DNA of 33,568 nt. Origin: a virus. The translations under genes were made by a program, and so were the position numbers. The notes under the pieces were generated by a model, which searched no databases, was not told the origin of the DNA, and saw only the letters and a list, made by a program, of their open reading frames with translations. Of the stretch, positions 1 through 6,603 are shown piece by piece. The stretch is from IMG/VR virus record IMGVR_UViG_3300044610_000059, positions 1 through 33,568 of that record, one strand, 5' to 3'. Each line of letters starts with the position of its first letter. Positions within the stretch are counted from its first letter, which is position 1.

Positions 1-141
1 TTTCAGTTCTTCACAGATCACATCCGGTGAGTCTTGTCCTCCTGCGAATTGCTGTCCTCGTTTAGCGGTGTATCCTTCAGCGCGAAGCTGGTCACGCCAT
101 TGCCTTTCACCTCTTGCTCCCTTAGCTCTGGAGTTTATCAT
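1..141 (-). CDS. Partial nuclease/Holliday-junction-resolvase-like protein (N-terminus)
   Basis: The reading frame starts at an ATG at 141-139 and runs off the left edge after 47 codons. The visible N-terminus begins MINSRAKGARGERQW and continues with a RGQQF-GG-DSPDV motif. The pattern K-G-x-R-G-E-R near the start, then R-G-x-Q and S-P-D-V, is what I know from phage PDDEXK-type resolvase/nuclease proteins, where the aspartate of SPDV would be an active-site residue. It would resolve branched DNA before packaging or act in recombination. The start overlaps the stop of the upstream gene as ATGA, so it belongs to the left operon. The C-terminal half of the active site is outside the window, so the family call is tentative. 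Confidence 0.6.
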   Translation of the reverse strand, partial: MINSRAKGARGERQWRDQLRAEGYTAKRGQQFAGGQDSPDVICEELK

Positions 142-539
142 AGTGTTTCCTTTTTGATTAAGTCTAAAATTATTTTTAGTTTGCGATGTTCTTCCCGCGC
201 CTCGTCGCGCTCTTCGCAGATTTTATTTACTACCAGCATATGCTCGGTAGCGAGGTTGTCGTATTTTTCAATCGCCTCGTCACGCTCTTGCTTGTATATT
301 CCACACATAGCTGCCCACTCGTCGCGCTCTCTTAAAGCAATCGAAAGAGGCGTGCCTTCGGCGTGGTTTGTGGCCCCTTCCAGTTGGCGGATGCGCTCTG
401 CTTGCCGTTGGATTTTCTTTATCGCCGAGGCACGCTCGCGCTCCAAGCGTTTAGCTGTATCGGCTGGAACCCAGTGTTTATCTCCGTCGATCCCTCTAAT
501 TCTTGTCATAAAAGCATCCGTCTCTGGTGTGTCACTCAT
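138..539 (-). CDS. Small charged coiled-coil phage protein, function unknown
   Basis: This 133-residue protein begins MSDTPETDA, an N-terminus I recall from many uncharacterised phage proteins of environmental origin. The rest is rich in Glu, Arg and Lys with heptad-like spacing (RLERERASAIKKIQRQ at about residues 31-46, later ERDEAREEH), which suggests a long helical coiled coil. No catalytic motif or membrane segment is visible. It overlaps the following resolvase-like gene by ATGA and follows the next upstream gene after only 2 nt. Position in the replication operon suggests an early accessory role, but no function can be assigned. Confidence 0.75.
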   Translation of the reverse strand: MSDTPETDAFMTRIRGIDGDKHWVPADTAKRLERERASAIKKIQRQAERIRQLEGATNHAEGTPLSIALRERDEWAAMCGIYKQERDEAIEKYDNLATEHMLVVNKICEERDEAREEHRKLKIILDLIKKETL

Positions 540-541
540 AC

Positions 542-745
542 TTATTTGGTTGCTAACAATTCGCGTTTTTTTCTTCGTGCTTCACAGGCAAGTTTAGCCT
601 GCTCTACTCTTGATGCTTTTCCAACATCAATTAATTTTTGGTCAAGTTCATCTTGTCTCAAGATTTCAATAACTCCGATTGCGTTTATGAATGCTTCTTT
701 TTCTTTTTTAGAAACATGGTTTTCAAAAAACTTTTGTGAATCCAT
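542..745 (-). CDS. Small basic protein, function unknown
   Basis: This 67-residue protein has a very basic C-terminus (CEARRKKRELLATK) and a helical, charged body (MDSQKFFENHVSKKEKEAF at the start). The tail could bind nucleic acid, but no known domain is recognised. It lies in the left operon between two other small genes with gaps of 11 nt upstream and 2 nt downstream, so co-transcription with the helicase is likely. It has no signal peptide or membrane segment. Confidence 0.65.
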   Translation of the reverse strand: MDSQKFFENHVSKKEKEAFINAIGVIEILRQDELDQKLIDVGKASRVEQAKLACEARRKKRELLATK

Positions 746-756
746 TTGTTATTAGG

Positions 757-951
757 TTAGGGCAGTATTGAATCAATATCTTGTATCTGTGTCAATACTT
801 TTGTTTCAGAAAAATATTGGTTCATTATCTTGAGTCCTTCGTTATGATAGTTCTCTGCGATGCAATATCTTTCCTTGTCTTGAGCTTCCCAGATTGCGTT
901 TGCCGCCTCCAGATACTTCAATGCTTTTCCGTATGCTTGGTCGATTGTCAT
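757..951 (-). CDS. Small acidic protein, function unknown
   Basis: This is a 64-residue protein beginning MTIDQAYGKALKYLEAAN, predicted to be mostly helical from its residue pattern; two aromatic-containing helices resemble a TPR-like hairpin only loosely. Its ATG overlaps the helicase stop codon by one base (TAATG), so translation is probably coupled to the helicase. That places it among the replication functions, but I recognise no family. Confidence 0.65.
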   Translation of the reverse strand: MTIDQAYGKALKYLEAANAIWEAQDKERYCIAENYHNEGLKIMNQYFSETKVLTQIQDIDSILP

Positions 952-2183
952 TAGTATACCTCCTCAAGTTTTGAGATGTCACCGCGCATGATAATATCAG
1001 TCATGTAGTTCCTTTGTCCACGGCGGTTCTTCTTGATTGTCAGCCTACTCTTCTCCTTGATGTGTTCGATATACACTACTTGGTCAGAGTGCATTCCGAT
1101 TGCCCGTGATTCGCGCAGTCTTCCTTCGTCGTTCAACTGAGAAGCTGTGAGCATGATCGAGTTATTCTTCAGTGCTGCGAGTTTTAATCTCCTTGCGATC
1201 TCCGAAATCTGGCTTTCCCTACCTTCTTCACCATCAGATGAGATAATTTGGAGGTAATCTACGACAATTACATCTGCCCGTTTTTCTCCAACGTATCGGT
1301 TGATTTGGGCCTCAATCTCGTCAATTTCGGCTACTCCATCCACGATTTCGAGGGGTAACTGGTGTAATTTCAACAATGCGGCACTGATTTTGGCGAGTTC
1401 TCCTTGGTTAGCGTTCTTGTAATCCTCTGGTTCACGCACAGGGTAACCTGCAATGTTACAAGCCATGCGAGTTAGGATGTCCTTCGCTTTCATTTCGAGG
1501 CTGAAGAAGAGAACTGACTTACCTTCTTGAAGATTTGCGAGTGCTGCTTGGACGAGGTAGATGGATTTTCCTCCACCTGTCTCTGATGCTACTGTCATCA
1601 TCTCTCCTTTGTGCATTCCACCCTTGAGCGCACGATCTACTTTGAGTAGTCCAGTAGGAAAGAATTCCTTTACTGCTTTACCTTCCATCTCATCGATGAT
1701 TTCGATGATGAGGTCTTTGACTGGTTTCACTTTTGATGTTCGATCCTCGGCGCACTTCATTATCGTTTCCGATAATTCCTTCAGATTTGCTTTGCCTGTC
1801 CGTAGGTTTGGCTCTTCCTTCTCCATGAGGGTAAGAACATCGCGGTATGCCTTCGTGCGGTGCAGGTGCTTCCGGTAGTCATCTGCCATGTCTTGGCAAA
1901 CCTTTCCCGAAGCTACCTTCATCGTGCATAATGTGTCGTGGACAGATTCTTCACCACCCGCTGCTTCCAGTTGTCCAGTTGCTTCCAACTCTGAAATGGC
2001 AGAAAACGGGCAGCAAGACCCTGTCCGCTGGTGAACCCCTTGGAGCGCATTAAAAACGATTCTGTGGGCTGGTATGGCGAAATAATCGCTATCCCATGTT
2101 TGTTGGGAAAGGATGTTTCTGTCGATTGCGATGAGCGACAACACTGCCGCTTCACTCTTTCGTGCTATTGGGACTTTTTTCAT
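951..2183 (-). CDS. Replicative DNA helicase, DnaB family
   Basis: The 410-residue protein is a hexameric RecA-fold helicase that would unwind the replication fork. Residues 1-110 resemble the DnaB N-terminal helical domain. The ATPase core shows Walker A ASETGGGKS at 199-207, the SLEM motif at 228-231, Walker B VIVVDYLQ at 305-312, the SQLN/ESRAIGMHSDQVVY segment around 348-371 and a basic KKNRRGQR segment at 384-391 near the expected arginine finger. Length is slightly short of the usual 450. It is TAATG-coupled to the replisome-organiser gene upstream, a classic phage initiator-helicase pair. A copy of the 16-bp palindrome lies inside the coding region and is read as LSETI. Confidence 0.95.
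   Translation of the reverse strand: MKKVPIARKSEAAVLSLIAIDRNILSQQTWDSDYFAIPAHRIVFNALQGVHQRTGSCCPFSAISELEATGQLEAAGGEESVHDTLCTMKVASGKVCQDMADDYRKHLHRTKAYRDVLTLMEKEEPNLRTGKANLKELSETIMKCAEDRTSKVKPVKDLIIEIIDEMEGKAVKEFFPTGLLKVDRALKGGMHKGEMMTVASETGGGKSIYLVQAALANLQEGKSVLFFSLEMKAKDILTRMACNIAGYPVREPEDYKNANQGELAKISAALLKLHQLPLEIVDGVAEIDEIEAQINRYVGEKRADVIVVDYLQIISSDGEEGRESQISEIARRLKLAALKNNSIMLTASQLNDEGRLRESRAIGMHSDQVVYIEHIKEKSRLTIKKNRRGQRNYMTDIIMRGDISKLEEVY
1760..1775 (-). repeat. Palindrome TTATCG-N4-CGATAA, intragenic copy in helicase
   Basis: On the coding (minus) strand it reads TTATCGGAAACGATAA. The arms are perfect and the loop is GAAA. It is translated as part of ELSETIM, a frame that avoids the stop codons the TAAA-loop version would introduce. 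Confidence 0.85.
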
Positions 2184-2911
2184 TAGAATGAATTGTTGTT
2201 AAAGAAACCCATTTGACTCTCGCTTTCCTTATGGGCGCGAGCTTTGTCTATCTCGCCAGCCCAGTTGTTAAGGAGGGTTTCCATTGAGCGGCGAGTGTAA
2301 ACGTCTTTTTCGTTTCGTTTGGAATAAAAGTTTTCGAGTAACTTCCAGTCTTCTTCACAGGTATCGAGGTTTGGTTTAGCCGCCTTTATTTCTTTTGGTG
2401 TCCAGTTTGTAGTATCGCGTCTTCCGAGAAGTCGGTTTGCTCGTTGCTGAAAAGTTAAGAGATTAAGAGATAATTCTCCTTTAGTATCTCTACTATTTTC
2501 TCCCTTAGTATCTATGTTCACCTGTGGGTTGAGTCTGAGTTCACCAGCAGGTTGACTCTGATTGCACCTGTGGGTTGAGTCAGACTTCACCTGTGGGTGA
2601 ACTCTGACTTCACTTGTAGATGAAGTCCCGCTTGGCAAGACAGCAAGAATTTTCCTACTTCTGCCATCGTAAGAAATTTGTTTAATCATCTTCAATGACC
2701 TTAGTTTTGAGATCATGTTTGAGATACTTGACTCTGTGCTGTGAAACATTTTTGCAAGATAGCCATTGCTTGCAAAACATGGTTTCTCTTCAGTTCCAAG
2801 CGAACTGATTTCTGCCCACAAGCATTTTTCCATCCACGATAGCGATTGAGATTCCCATATCTCTACTGGAACCCATACTCCGCGAAAAACCCGTTCGTTC
2901 TTCTCGCTCAT
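2183..2911 (-). CDS. Replisome organiser / replication initiator-like protein with N-terminal winged helix
   Basis: The 242-residue protein carries an N-terminal winged-helix-like region (about residues 10-90: GVWVPVEIW, LSWMEKCLWAEI, then SNGYLAKMF and SSISNMISKLRSLKMI). That pattern fits phage initiators that bind origin iterons and load the DnaB helicase, which is encoded immediately downstream with a TAATG overlap. The middle (about 93-150) is low-complexity and polar because it is encoded by five tandem 23-bp repeats and two 24-bp repeats. The C-terminal part (about 165-235, TNWTPKEIKAAK and RRSMETLLNNW) is helical and may be the helicase-contact domain. The gene start overlaps the preceding gene by ATGA. 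Initiator function is inferred from architecture and context. Confidence 0.75.
   Translation of the reverse strand: MSEKNERVFRGVWVPVEIWESQSLSWMEKCLWAEISSLGTEEKPCFASNGYLAKMFHSTESSISNMISKLRSLKMIKQISYDGRSRKILAVLPSGTSSTSEVRVHPQVKSDSTHRCNQSQPAGELRLNPQVNIDTKGENSRDTKGELSLNLLTFQQRANRLLGRRDTTNWTPKEIKAAKPNLDTCEEDWKLLENFYSKRNEKDVYTRRSMETLLNNWAGEIDKARAHKESESQMGFFNNNSF
2455..2513 (-). repeat. A/T-rich repeat stretch next to iterons, candidate DNA unwinding element
   Basis: Adjacent to the iterons is an A/T-rich stretch with short direct repeats: two abutting TTAAGAGA 8-mers at 2455-2470, and two 16-bp copies of TTCTCCtTTAGTATCT at 2474-2489 and 2498-2513 that differ at one base, with 24-bp period. The 24-bp repeat is in frame and yields a duplicated DTKGE peptide. 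In lambda the iterons are followed by an A/T-rich melting region in the same gene, and this stretch has the same relative place. Confidence 0.55.
2519..2633 (-). repeat. Five tandem 23-bp iterons, probable replication origin
   Basis: Units begin at 2519, 2542, 2565, 2588 and 2611. On the plus strand each starts CACCTGTGGGTTGAGTC or a close variant and ends in a TGACTT-like hexamer. The first four are strongly conserved, the fifth (CACTTGTAGATGAAGTC) is degenerate. The period of 23 is not a multiple of three, so successive copies are read in different frames and protein-level repetition cannot explain the conservation. Tandem iterons inside an initiator gene next to a helicase gene are the hallmark of lambda-type origins. 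Confidence 0.75.
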
Positions 2912-3294
2912 AATTCGATGCCCTCCCCATAAACATCATTAATATAATTGATGTTGCAGAATATTTTTACTTCATCACGGTTTTTTTGAGCATATATCAA
3001 ATCCATTGCTGCTAAACAATCCAATGCTGAATTTATACTTTTTTTTGATACATTAAAAACAAATGCCAAATATTCTTTGTCATTCACGCACCCTCTATCC
3101 CAATTTTCAATGTATGCTAATAATGTTCGTTGCAAAGGATTCAATCCTTTAATACGAATTATTTTGCGTTTAATTATTATCCCATTTTTTGTCCGTATTG
3201 GACAATCGTCATATTTTTTCATTTTAGAAAAAGGCGACCCCTTGTGGCGGCGGATAAAAGCGGCAACTGACGCATGAGAGTGGTTTACCACCAC
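2908..3294 (-). CDS. Small winged-helix-like DNA-binding protein
   Basis: The frame opens at a GTG at 3294 (128 residues). An internal ATG at 3222-3220 giving MKKYDDCP and about 104 residues is a good alternative start, so the 5' end is uncertain. The region LNPLQRTLLAYIENWDRG, then YLAFVFNVSKKSINSALDCLAAMDLI, reads as a winged helix-turn-helix (a culture of short helices followed by K-K-S-I-N recognition helix). It overlaps the replisome organiser start by ATGA, so it is probably a partner or regulator of replication. It is the first gene after a 130-bp leader with possible promoter and hairpins. Confidence 0.65.
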   Translation of the reverse strand: MVVNHSHASVAAFIRRHKGSPFSKMKKYDDCPIRTKNGIIIKRKIIRIKGLNPLQRTLLAYIENWDRGCVNDKEYLAFVFNVSKKSINSALDCLAAMDLIYAQKNRDEVKIFCNINYINDVYGEGIEL

Positions 3295-3424
3295 AAGGGA
3301 TCATATAGTTTGTTTGTTAATTTAATTTTATCCTTCACTTCGGCTCTCACCCCGAAGGTGCAATTTCTCGCACGACTGAAAACTACTATAGGTTGTGTTC
3401 GATGTCAAGCATCTTTTTTATCGG
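3295..3424 (-). promoter_or_regulatory. Leader of the left operon with hairpins
   Basis: This 130-bp gap between two minus-strand genes holds, in minus orientation, a TTGACA -35-like box at 3408-3403, GTGC...GCAC arms at 3358-3373, and two mutually exclusive hairpins just after it (CACC-ttcgg-GGTG, and CTTCGG pairing with CCGAAG). A -10 is weak: TAGTTT at 3385-3380 with 17-bp spacing, or TATAGT at 12-bp spacing. It may be a secondary promoter with an attenuator-like leader. Confidence 0.4.
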
Positions 3425-3433
3425 TTACGATAA
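3418..3433 (-). repeat. Palindrome TTATCG-N4-CGATAA at end of early gene
   Basis: On the coding strand it reads TTATCGTAACCGATAA. The stop codon of the minus-strand gene above it lies in the loop region, so the protein ends in Leu-Ser encoded by the palindrome. The gene ending at 6981 terminates in the same way. Confidence 0.8.
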
Positions 3434-3802
3434 CCAGTCCATTTCAACCTTCTCAACTTCACCTTTCGACCACTCATACATTTTATCATTGAGTAAGTCC
3501 CAGATTTGACTGGCATCTTCTTCTGTCTCGCACTGGAAGGTGGAGCGGCGTTCACCGATACCATCCTTTGTAATGACAATATCTGACTTAATAACAGTAT
3601 TACTATTTACACCTGTCGCGGCCATGATTGCGGTGTTGTTTATTCTGAGTGCCATGACAAGAATACCTTCATCACTTTCATAGGTAGCCATGAATGGAGT
3701 CTCCAGCGCGGCGGCTAAAGATAGGTTTGTAACCATGACAGTTTGCCTTACTCCAGCGATTAGTTTTTCTGCGTTGTCTTTGATGTTGTTAGTGTTATCC
3801 AT
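3425..3802 (-). CDS. First gene of the left operon, unknown early protein
   Basis: The ATG at 3802-3800 gives 125 residues beginning MDNTNNIKDNAEKLIAG; an in-frame TTG six bases upstream is less likely as the start. The protein alternates beta-strand-like stretches (MVTNLSLAAALETPFMATY, ILVMALRINNTAIMA) and ends acidic with DWLS. No family recognised. It is transcribed divergently from the HTH regulator and its promoter shares the ATTGAC palindrome with it. The ATG lies at the predicted transcription start, so the mRNA may be leaderless. Position suggests an immediate-early function. Confidence 0.7.
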   Translation of the reverse strand: MDNTNNIKDNAEKLIAGVRQTVMVTNLSLAAALETPFMATYESDEGILVMALRINNTAIMAATGVNSNTVIKSDIVITKDGIGERRSTFQCETEEDASQIWDLLNDKMYEWSKGEVEKVEMDWLS

Positions 3803-3807
3803 AAGCA

Positions 3808-3839
3808 ATTATAGTAACAAAAAAGTATTGACTTGTCAA
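3808..3839 (-). promoter_or_regulatory. Leftward early promoter
   Basis: On the minus strand a consensus TTGACA (3839-3834) is followed after 17 bp by TACTAT (3816-3811), which overlaps a perfect TATAAT (3813-3808, 20-bp spacing). Either -10 places the start of transcription within a few bases of the ATG at 3802. Confidence 0.65.
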
Positions 3840-3840
3840 T
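3827..3840. promoter_or_regulatory. Palindromic operator candidate ATTGAC-TT-GTCAAT
   Basis: A perfect inverted repeat with 6-bp arms and 2-bp spacer overlaps the -35 boxes of both divergent promoters. It lies 19 bp upstream of the HTH regulator gene, so a dimer of that protein is the obvious candidate ligand. Binding is inferred. Confidence 0.6.
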
Positions 3841-3856
3841 AGTCTTGGTTTATTTT
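3828..3856 (+). promoter_or_regulatory. Rightward early promoter
   Basis: TTGACT at 3828-3833 and TATTTT at 3851-3856 are separated by 17 bp. Transcription would begin close to 3863, between the two candidate start codons (3859 and 3865) of the regulator gene, which suggests a leaderless message from the second ATG. Confidence 0.55.
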
Positions 3857-3858
3857 TT

Positions 3859-4182
3859 ATGCAAATGAAACATCCATTAGAAACTGCTTATGAATCTTGC
3901 ATGAGTGCCTACGAGCAATCACGCACGATCCGTTCTCTTGGACGAAAGACTTTCGCCAGCCAGCTTCGTGAAACAAGGAGATTGCTCAAATTGACTGTCC
4001 GTGAACTTGGAGACAAGATCGGCGTTACAGGATCACTGGTCAACCAGATTGAAGTAAACTCCAAGAGTATCCTAAAGAAAGAACAAGTCGAAAAGGTAAT
4101 CGCCCTATGCTACAAAGAAAAACGTCCTTACAGAAAACAGGATTCAAAAAACGAGGAGGAAAGCTCAGAGCATTCTCAGTAA
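3859..4182 (+). CDS. HTH (Xre/Cro-like) transcriptional regulator
   Basis: The 107-residue protein has a helix-turn-helix of the Xre/Cro type at about residues 37-84 (RETRRLLKLTVRELGDKIG, then VTGSLVNQIEVNSKS). The N-terminal 35 residues are helical and the C-terminus is a charged tail. The start could be ATG 3859 or 3865 (MKHPLETAY). It faces the left operon across a shared palindrome and is therefore a likely repressor or switch protein for early transcription, probably autoregulated. The last 76 nt overlap the next gene in another frame, which is long for phage genes. No integrase accompanies it, so this need not mean lysogeny. Confidence 0.8.
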   Translation: MQMKHPLETAYESCMSAYEQSRTIRSLGRKTFASQLRETRRLLKLTVRELGDKIGVTGSLVNQIEVNSKSILKKEQVEKVIALCYKEKRPYRKQDSKNEEESSEHSQ

Positions 4183-4424
4183 AAGGTAAGCAAAGGAATG
4201 AGTCTTATAGGAAAGTTAGGCAAGAATACCTTGAAGAAAAAGATTACGCCTGTGAAGTTTGTGGGATGTATGCAACTGACATTCACCATAAAAAGGGTAG
4301 GGGCAAGAACCTTTGTAAAAAAGAATCATTCATGGCAGTCTGTAGAAAATGTCATACCTTTATTCACGACAACCCTGCATGGGCCAGAGAGAACAATTAT
4401 TTAATTTATGAATACAACGTTTGA
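4107..4424 (+). CDS. HNH endonuclease
   Basis: The 105-residue protein has a basic N-terminus (RKTSLQKTGFKKRGGKLRAFS) typical of small phage HNH proteins, then a zinc-binding beta-beta-alpha metal core: C49-x2-C52, H60-H61, C79-x2-C82, H83 and H87. Small HNH proteins near terminase genes assist DNA cleavage during packaging in several phages such as HK97; others are homing nucleases. The start is inside the 3' end of the HTH gene, and the conserved basic N-terminus supports that start. It overlaps the next gene by 17 nt. Confidence 0.85.
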   Translation: MLQRKTSLQKTGFKKRGGKLRAFSVKGKQRNESYRKVRQEYLEEKDYACEVCGMYATDIHHKKGRGKNLCKKESFMAVCRKCHTFIHDNPAWARENNYLIYEYNV

Positions 4425-4629
4425 ATCCCGCATCATCTGCGAGGGAACTGAAGTAAGCAATACACCAGAGAAGATTCTGTTTCGTCAAAAGTTCAATCAA
4501 TGTTGGGTGAAGAAGAGTGACATCCGACTAAATGAAACTCTTGGACATCTTGACGGAGAGAAAGTAATTCGTATTGTAGTCCCAGAAGAAGTAGCGAATA
4601 CCTTGGAACTTGAAGGAATGTTGGATTGA
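4408..4629 (+). CDS. Small protein, function unknown
   Basis: This 73-residue protein (begins MNTTFESRIICEGTEVSNT) is predicted to be mainly beta: alternating hydrophobic residues, and a C-terminal EKVIRIVVPEEVANTLELEG strand-helix. No family recognised. It is the last gene of the short rightward early unit and overlaps the HNH gene. A bidirectional hairpin follows before the convergent terminase gene. Confidence 0.6.
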   Translation: MNTTFESRIICEGTEVSNTPEKILFRQKFNQCWVKKSDIRLNETLGHLDGEKVIRIVVPEEVANTLELEGMLD

Positions 4630-4665
4630 TTTATATGGTCGGCGGGTGAGATAAAAACTATATCT

Positions 4666-4707
4666 GGGTTTTCCCTCGGAGTAGTTTCAATAATACCGAG
4701 TTAACCC
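4666..4707. terminator. Bidirectional hairpin between convergent genes
   Basis: Arms GGGTT (4666-4670) with AACCC (4703-4707) and CTCGG (4675-4679) with CCGAG (4696-4700) form a two-part imperfect stem around a 16-nt loop. It lies in the 87-bp gap between a rightward and a leftward gene end. There is no strong T-tract, so terminator function is inferred mainly from position. Confidence 0.5.
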
Positions 4708-4716
4708 GGCCACCCT

Positions 4717-6567
4717 TTACCAATCCCCGTTATCGTCTGATCCGTAGTCATCGTCTGGAGTGGTATCAATTGATACCTCATCCCGCGCCCAAAATCGGTT
4801 AGTTGGAACTGGTTTATCGTTTCCGATAAAAACAAGTCCATTACGCCGCGCCATTTCGAGAGCGTAGATTAAACTATCGCTTAAGTCGGGCGAGTAACCT
4901 GTTCTGCCTTTAAGCTCATCTTTAGTCTCGATAGCAATTTTCTTGGACTTGATAGTGTATCGGCGCAGGCAAAGTTCACGCGCCAAATCCGAAGCAGGAT
5001 CAATACCAAAGATAACACGACTCTTGAAAGCATGATAAGCTGAGTAGTAGTATTCAGAAACAAGTCTATCATAAACATCCTTACATGGTCGTTTATCAAC
5101 CTCTGCCGCAATTCGGTCAGTAGGTTTACCCATAGATGAGATAAGAGCGATAGCGGCTCCAGAAGCGTCAAAGCGTAGCCACTCACGAATGATAGCTTGT
5201 CCAACTCGTCCACCATCACCAGACACGTCCATACCAAACTTAGATGGTTGCACTCCAGCCGCACGGCACAACTGAACAACTTCAGTAGCAAGCTGAATCT
5301 CAAACTCGGCAGCAGCATTAGCCGATAGTTGGATTACCTTTTGACTTTCCAGCCACATCACACGATTGCGAGTCCCTCGCACGAACCCAAGTTTAGCGAT
5401 AGTAAGAACGCACCTATCCCCGCCGATTGTAAATGCGGTATCGAACCCTGCTACCTTGGTGAATCCTTCGGAATCCCATAGTGGTTCTTCGTTGGTATCA
5501 GCATTACGAATGAGATCAGCGGTAAGGATAGTCTGAGCGAATCCTGTCTTCGGCCACCAACCAATAGCGTTACGAACATAGTCAATCGCGTTCTCATCTC
5601 CATAACAAAGTTTCAGCATCATCTCCTGCTTCTTACGATCCATAAGGAATGGGAACGGAGAGGGTTCATTAGCAGGCGCGGCGAAGTTTGGGCTACGCAT
5701 ACCATTGTAAAACAAGCAAACTCCGGTCTCAGTCTCCCACTTATCCATGTCTGGGTTTACTGAATCAAAGTTAGAACAACCTTTCGGCATAGCCCAGCGG
5801 GTGTGAGGATTGTCACCAGCAGATGGGTTTCCGATACCGATAAAGGTAACATCATCGTTTGCACCCAAGTTGACTTTTGAGGTGATCGCGCCCATTTCCA
5901 TTTCTGGCAACTCATCAAGTGCAAGACGGATTCGATCATTCTTACGACCACGGGTGGTATCAACTGCCTTTTGACCTTCATTACCAGATGGGAAGGCGAG
6001 GGCTTTGATAGCATTATCGTATTCCTTTTCCTCATCGTTTGTTGCTCCACCCCAAACAATCATATGACGATAGTCGATTAGTTTACCTATCTGAACGCGA
6101 GCGCATTTATAGAGTTTGGAGATGATACCCCAGATACGATCTTCAGACGCGCCTAACGTAGTAGTAGCTACCCATGACGAAGTGCAGTGCGGAGCAGCGC
6201 ACCAATCAAGGTAAATCCAAAGACCAACTGGAAAACTTTTTCCCATTGAAGCAGCTCCCGCTAAACAAATATCAACATTACTGCAAAGTTCATCTAAGGT
6301 TCTAATCAACTGAGTGTTTGTGTATCCTCGGTTGTAAATAGAAACCTCAGTCGGCCATTGAAGTTTAACTGCATTTAGAAAATGTTCAGACGGAGAAAGT
6401 AGTTTAAAATCTGAAATATTTATATTTTGTCTAATACAATAAGTTCTACCATATTGTCCTCGGCTTATAGCGTAGCAGTATAACTCAATACCAAGGTCAT
6501 CCATGTTTTCTGGGAATTGAATTCCGTAACGACGAATACCTTTGTTTGAAGAAAAAACTCTTGACAT
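4717..6567 (-). CDS. Terminase large subunit
   Basis: The 616-residue protein is the packaging motor and headful or site-specific nuclease. ATPase: Walker A LAGAASMGKS around 102-111, Walker B LALDE at 215-219. Nuclease (RNase H fold): GFDTAF with Asp376, GMDVSGDGG with Asp447, and PDLSDSLIYAL with Asp561/Asp564 as candidate metal ligands. It is on the opposite strand from all other head genes. The first roughly 100 codons look more A/T-rich than the rest. A palindrome copy near the 3' end encodes FIGND. Confidence 0.9.
   Translation of the reverse strand: MSRVFSSNKGIRRYGIQFPENMDDLGIELYCYAISRGQYGRTYCIRQNINISDFKLLSPSEHFLNAVKLQWPTEVSIYNRGYTNTQLIRTLDELCSNVDICLAGAASMGKSFPVGLWIYLDWCAAPHCTSSWVATTTLGASEDRIWGIISKLYKCARVQIGKLIDYRHMIVWGGATNDEEKEYDNAIKALAFPSGNEGQKAVDTTRGRKNDRIRLALDELPEMEMGAITSKVNLGANDDVTFIGIGNPSAGDNPHTRWAMPKGCSNFDSVNPDMDKWETETGVCLFYNGMRSPNFAAPANEPSPFPFLMDRKKQEMMLKLCYGDENAIDYVRNAIGWWPKTGFAQTILTADLIRNADTNEEPLWDSEGFTKVAGFDTAFTIGGDRCVLTIAKLGFVRGTRNRVMWLESQKVIQLSANAAAEFEIQLATEVVQLCRAAGVQPSKFGMDVSGDGGRVGQAIIREWLRFDASGAAIALISSMGKPTDRIAAEVDKRPCKDVYDRLVSEYYYSAYHAFKSRVIFGIDPASDLARELCLRRYTIKSKKIAIETKDELKGRTGYSPDLSDSLIYALEMARRNGLVFIGNDKPVPTNRFWARDEVSIDTTPDDDYGSDDNGDW
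4814..4829 (-). repeat. Palindrome TTATCG-N4-CGATAA, intragenic copy in terminase
   Basis: On the coding strand it is TTATCGGAAACGATAA, identical to the helicase copy, and encodes the FIGND part of the terminase tail. The giant protein at the right end uses the same frame and peptide. Confidence 0.85.
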
Positions 6568-6588
6568 ATCAATAAGAAAATATATTTT
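6561..6588 (+). promoter_or_regulatory. Promoter of the head operon
   Basis: TTGACA (6561-6566) overlaps the start codon of the divergent terminase gene, and TATTTT follows after 16 bp (6583-6588). It resembles the early rightward promoter, which has the same -10. The first gene starts at 6604, giving a leader of about 10 nt. Confidence 0.55.
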
Positions 6589-6603
6589 CCGACGAAAGGC
6601 AAG

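Noticed and set aside
2519-2633. 23-bp tandem repeats considered as CRISPR or as protein repeats
   Set aside because: There are no spacers, so it is not CRISPR; and the length is not a multiple of three, so protein repetition is excluded.
3859-4182. Interpreting the HTH gene and operator as proof of lysogeny
   Set aside because: No integrase, excisionase or attachment site is visible in the window; the switch can equally control early to late timing.
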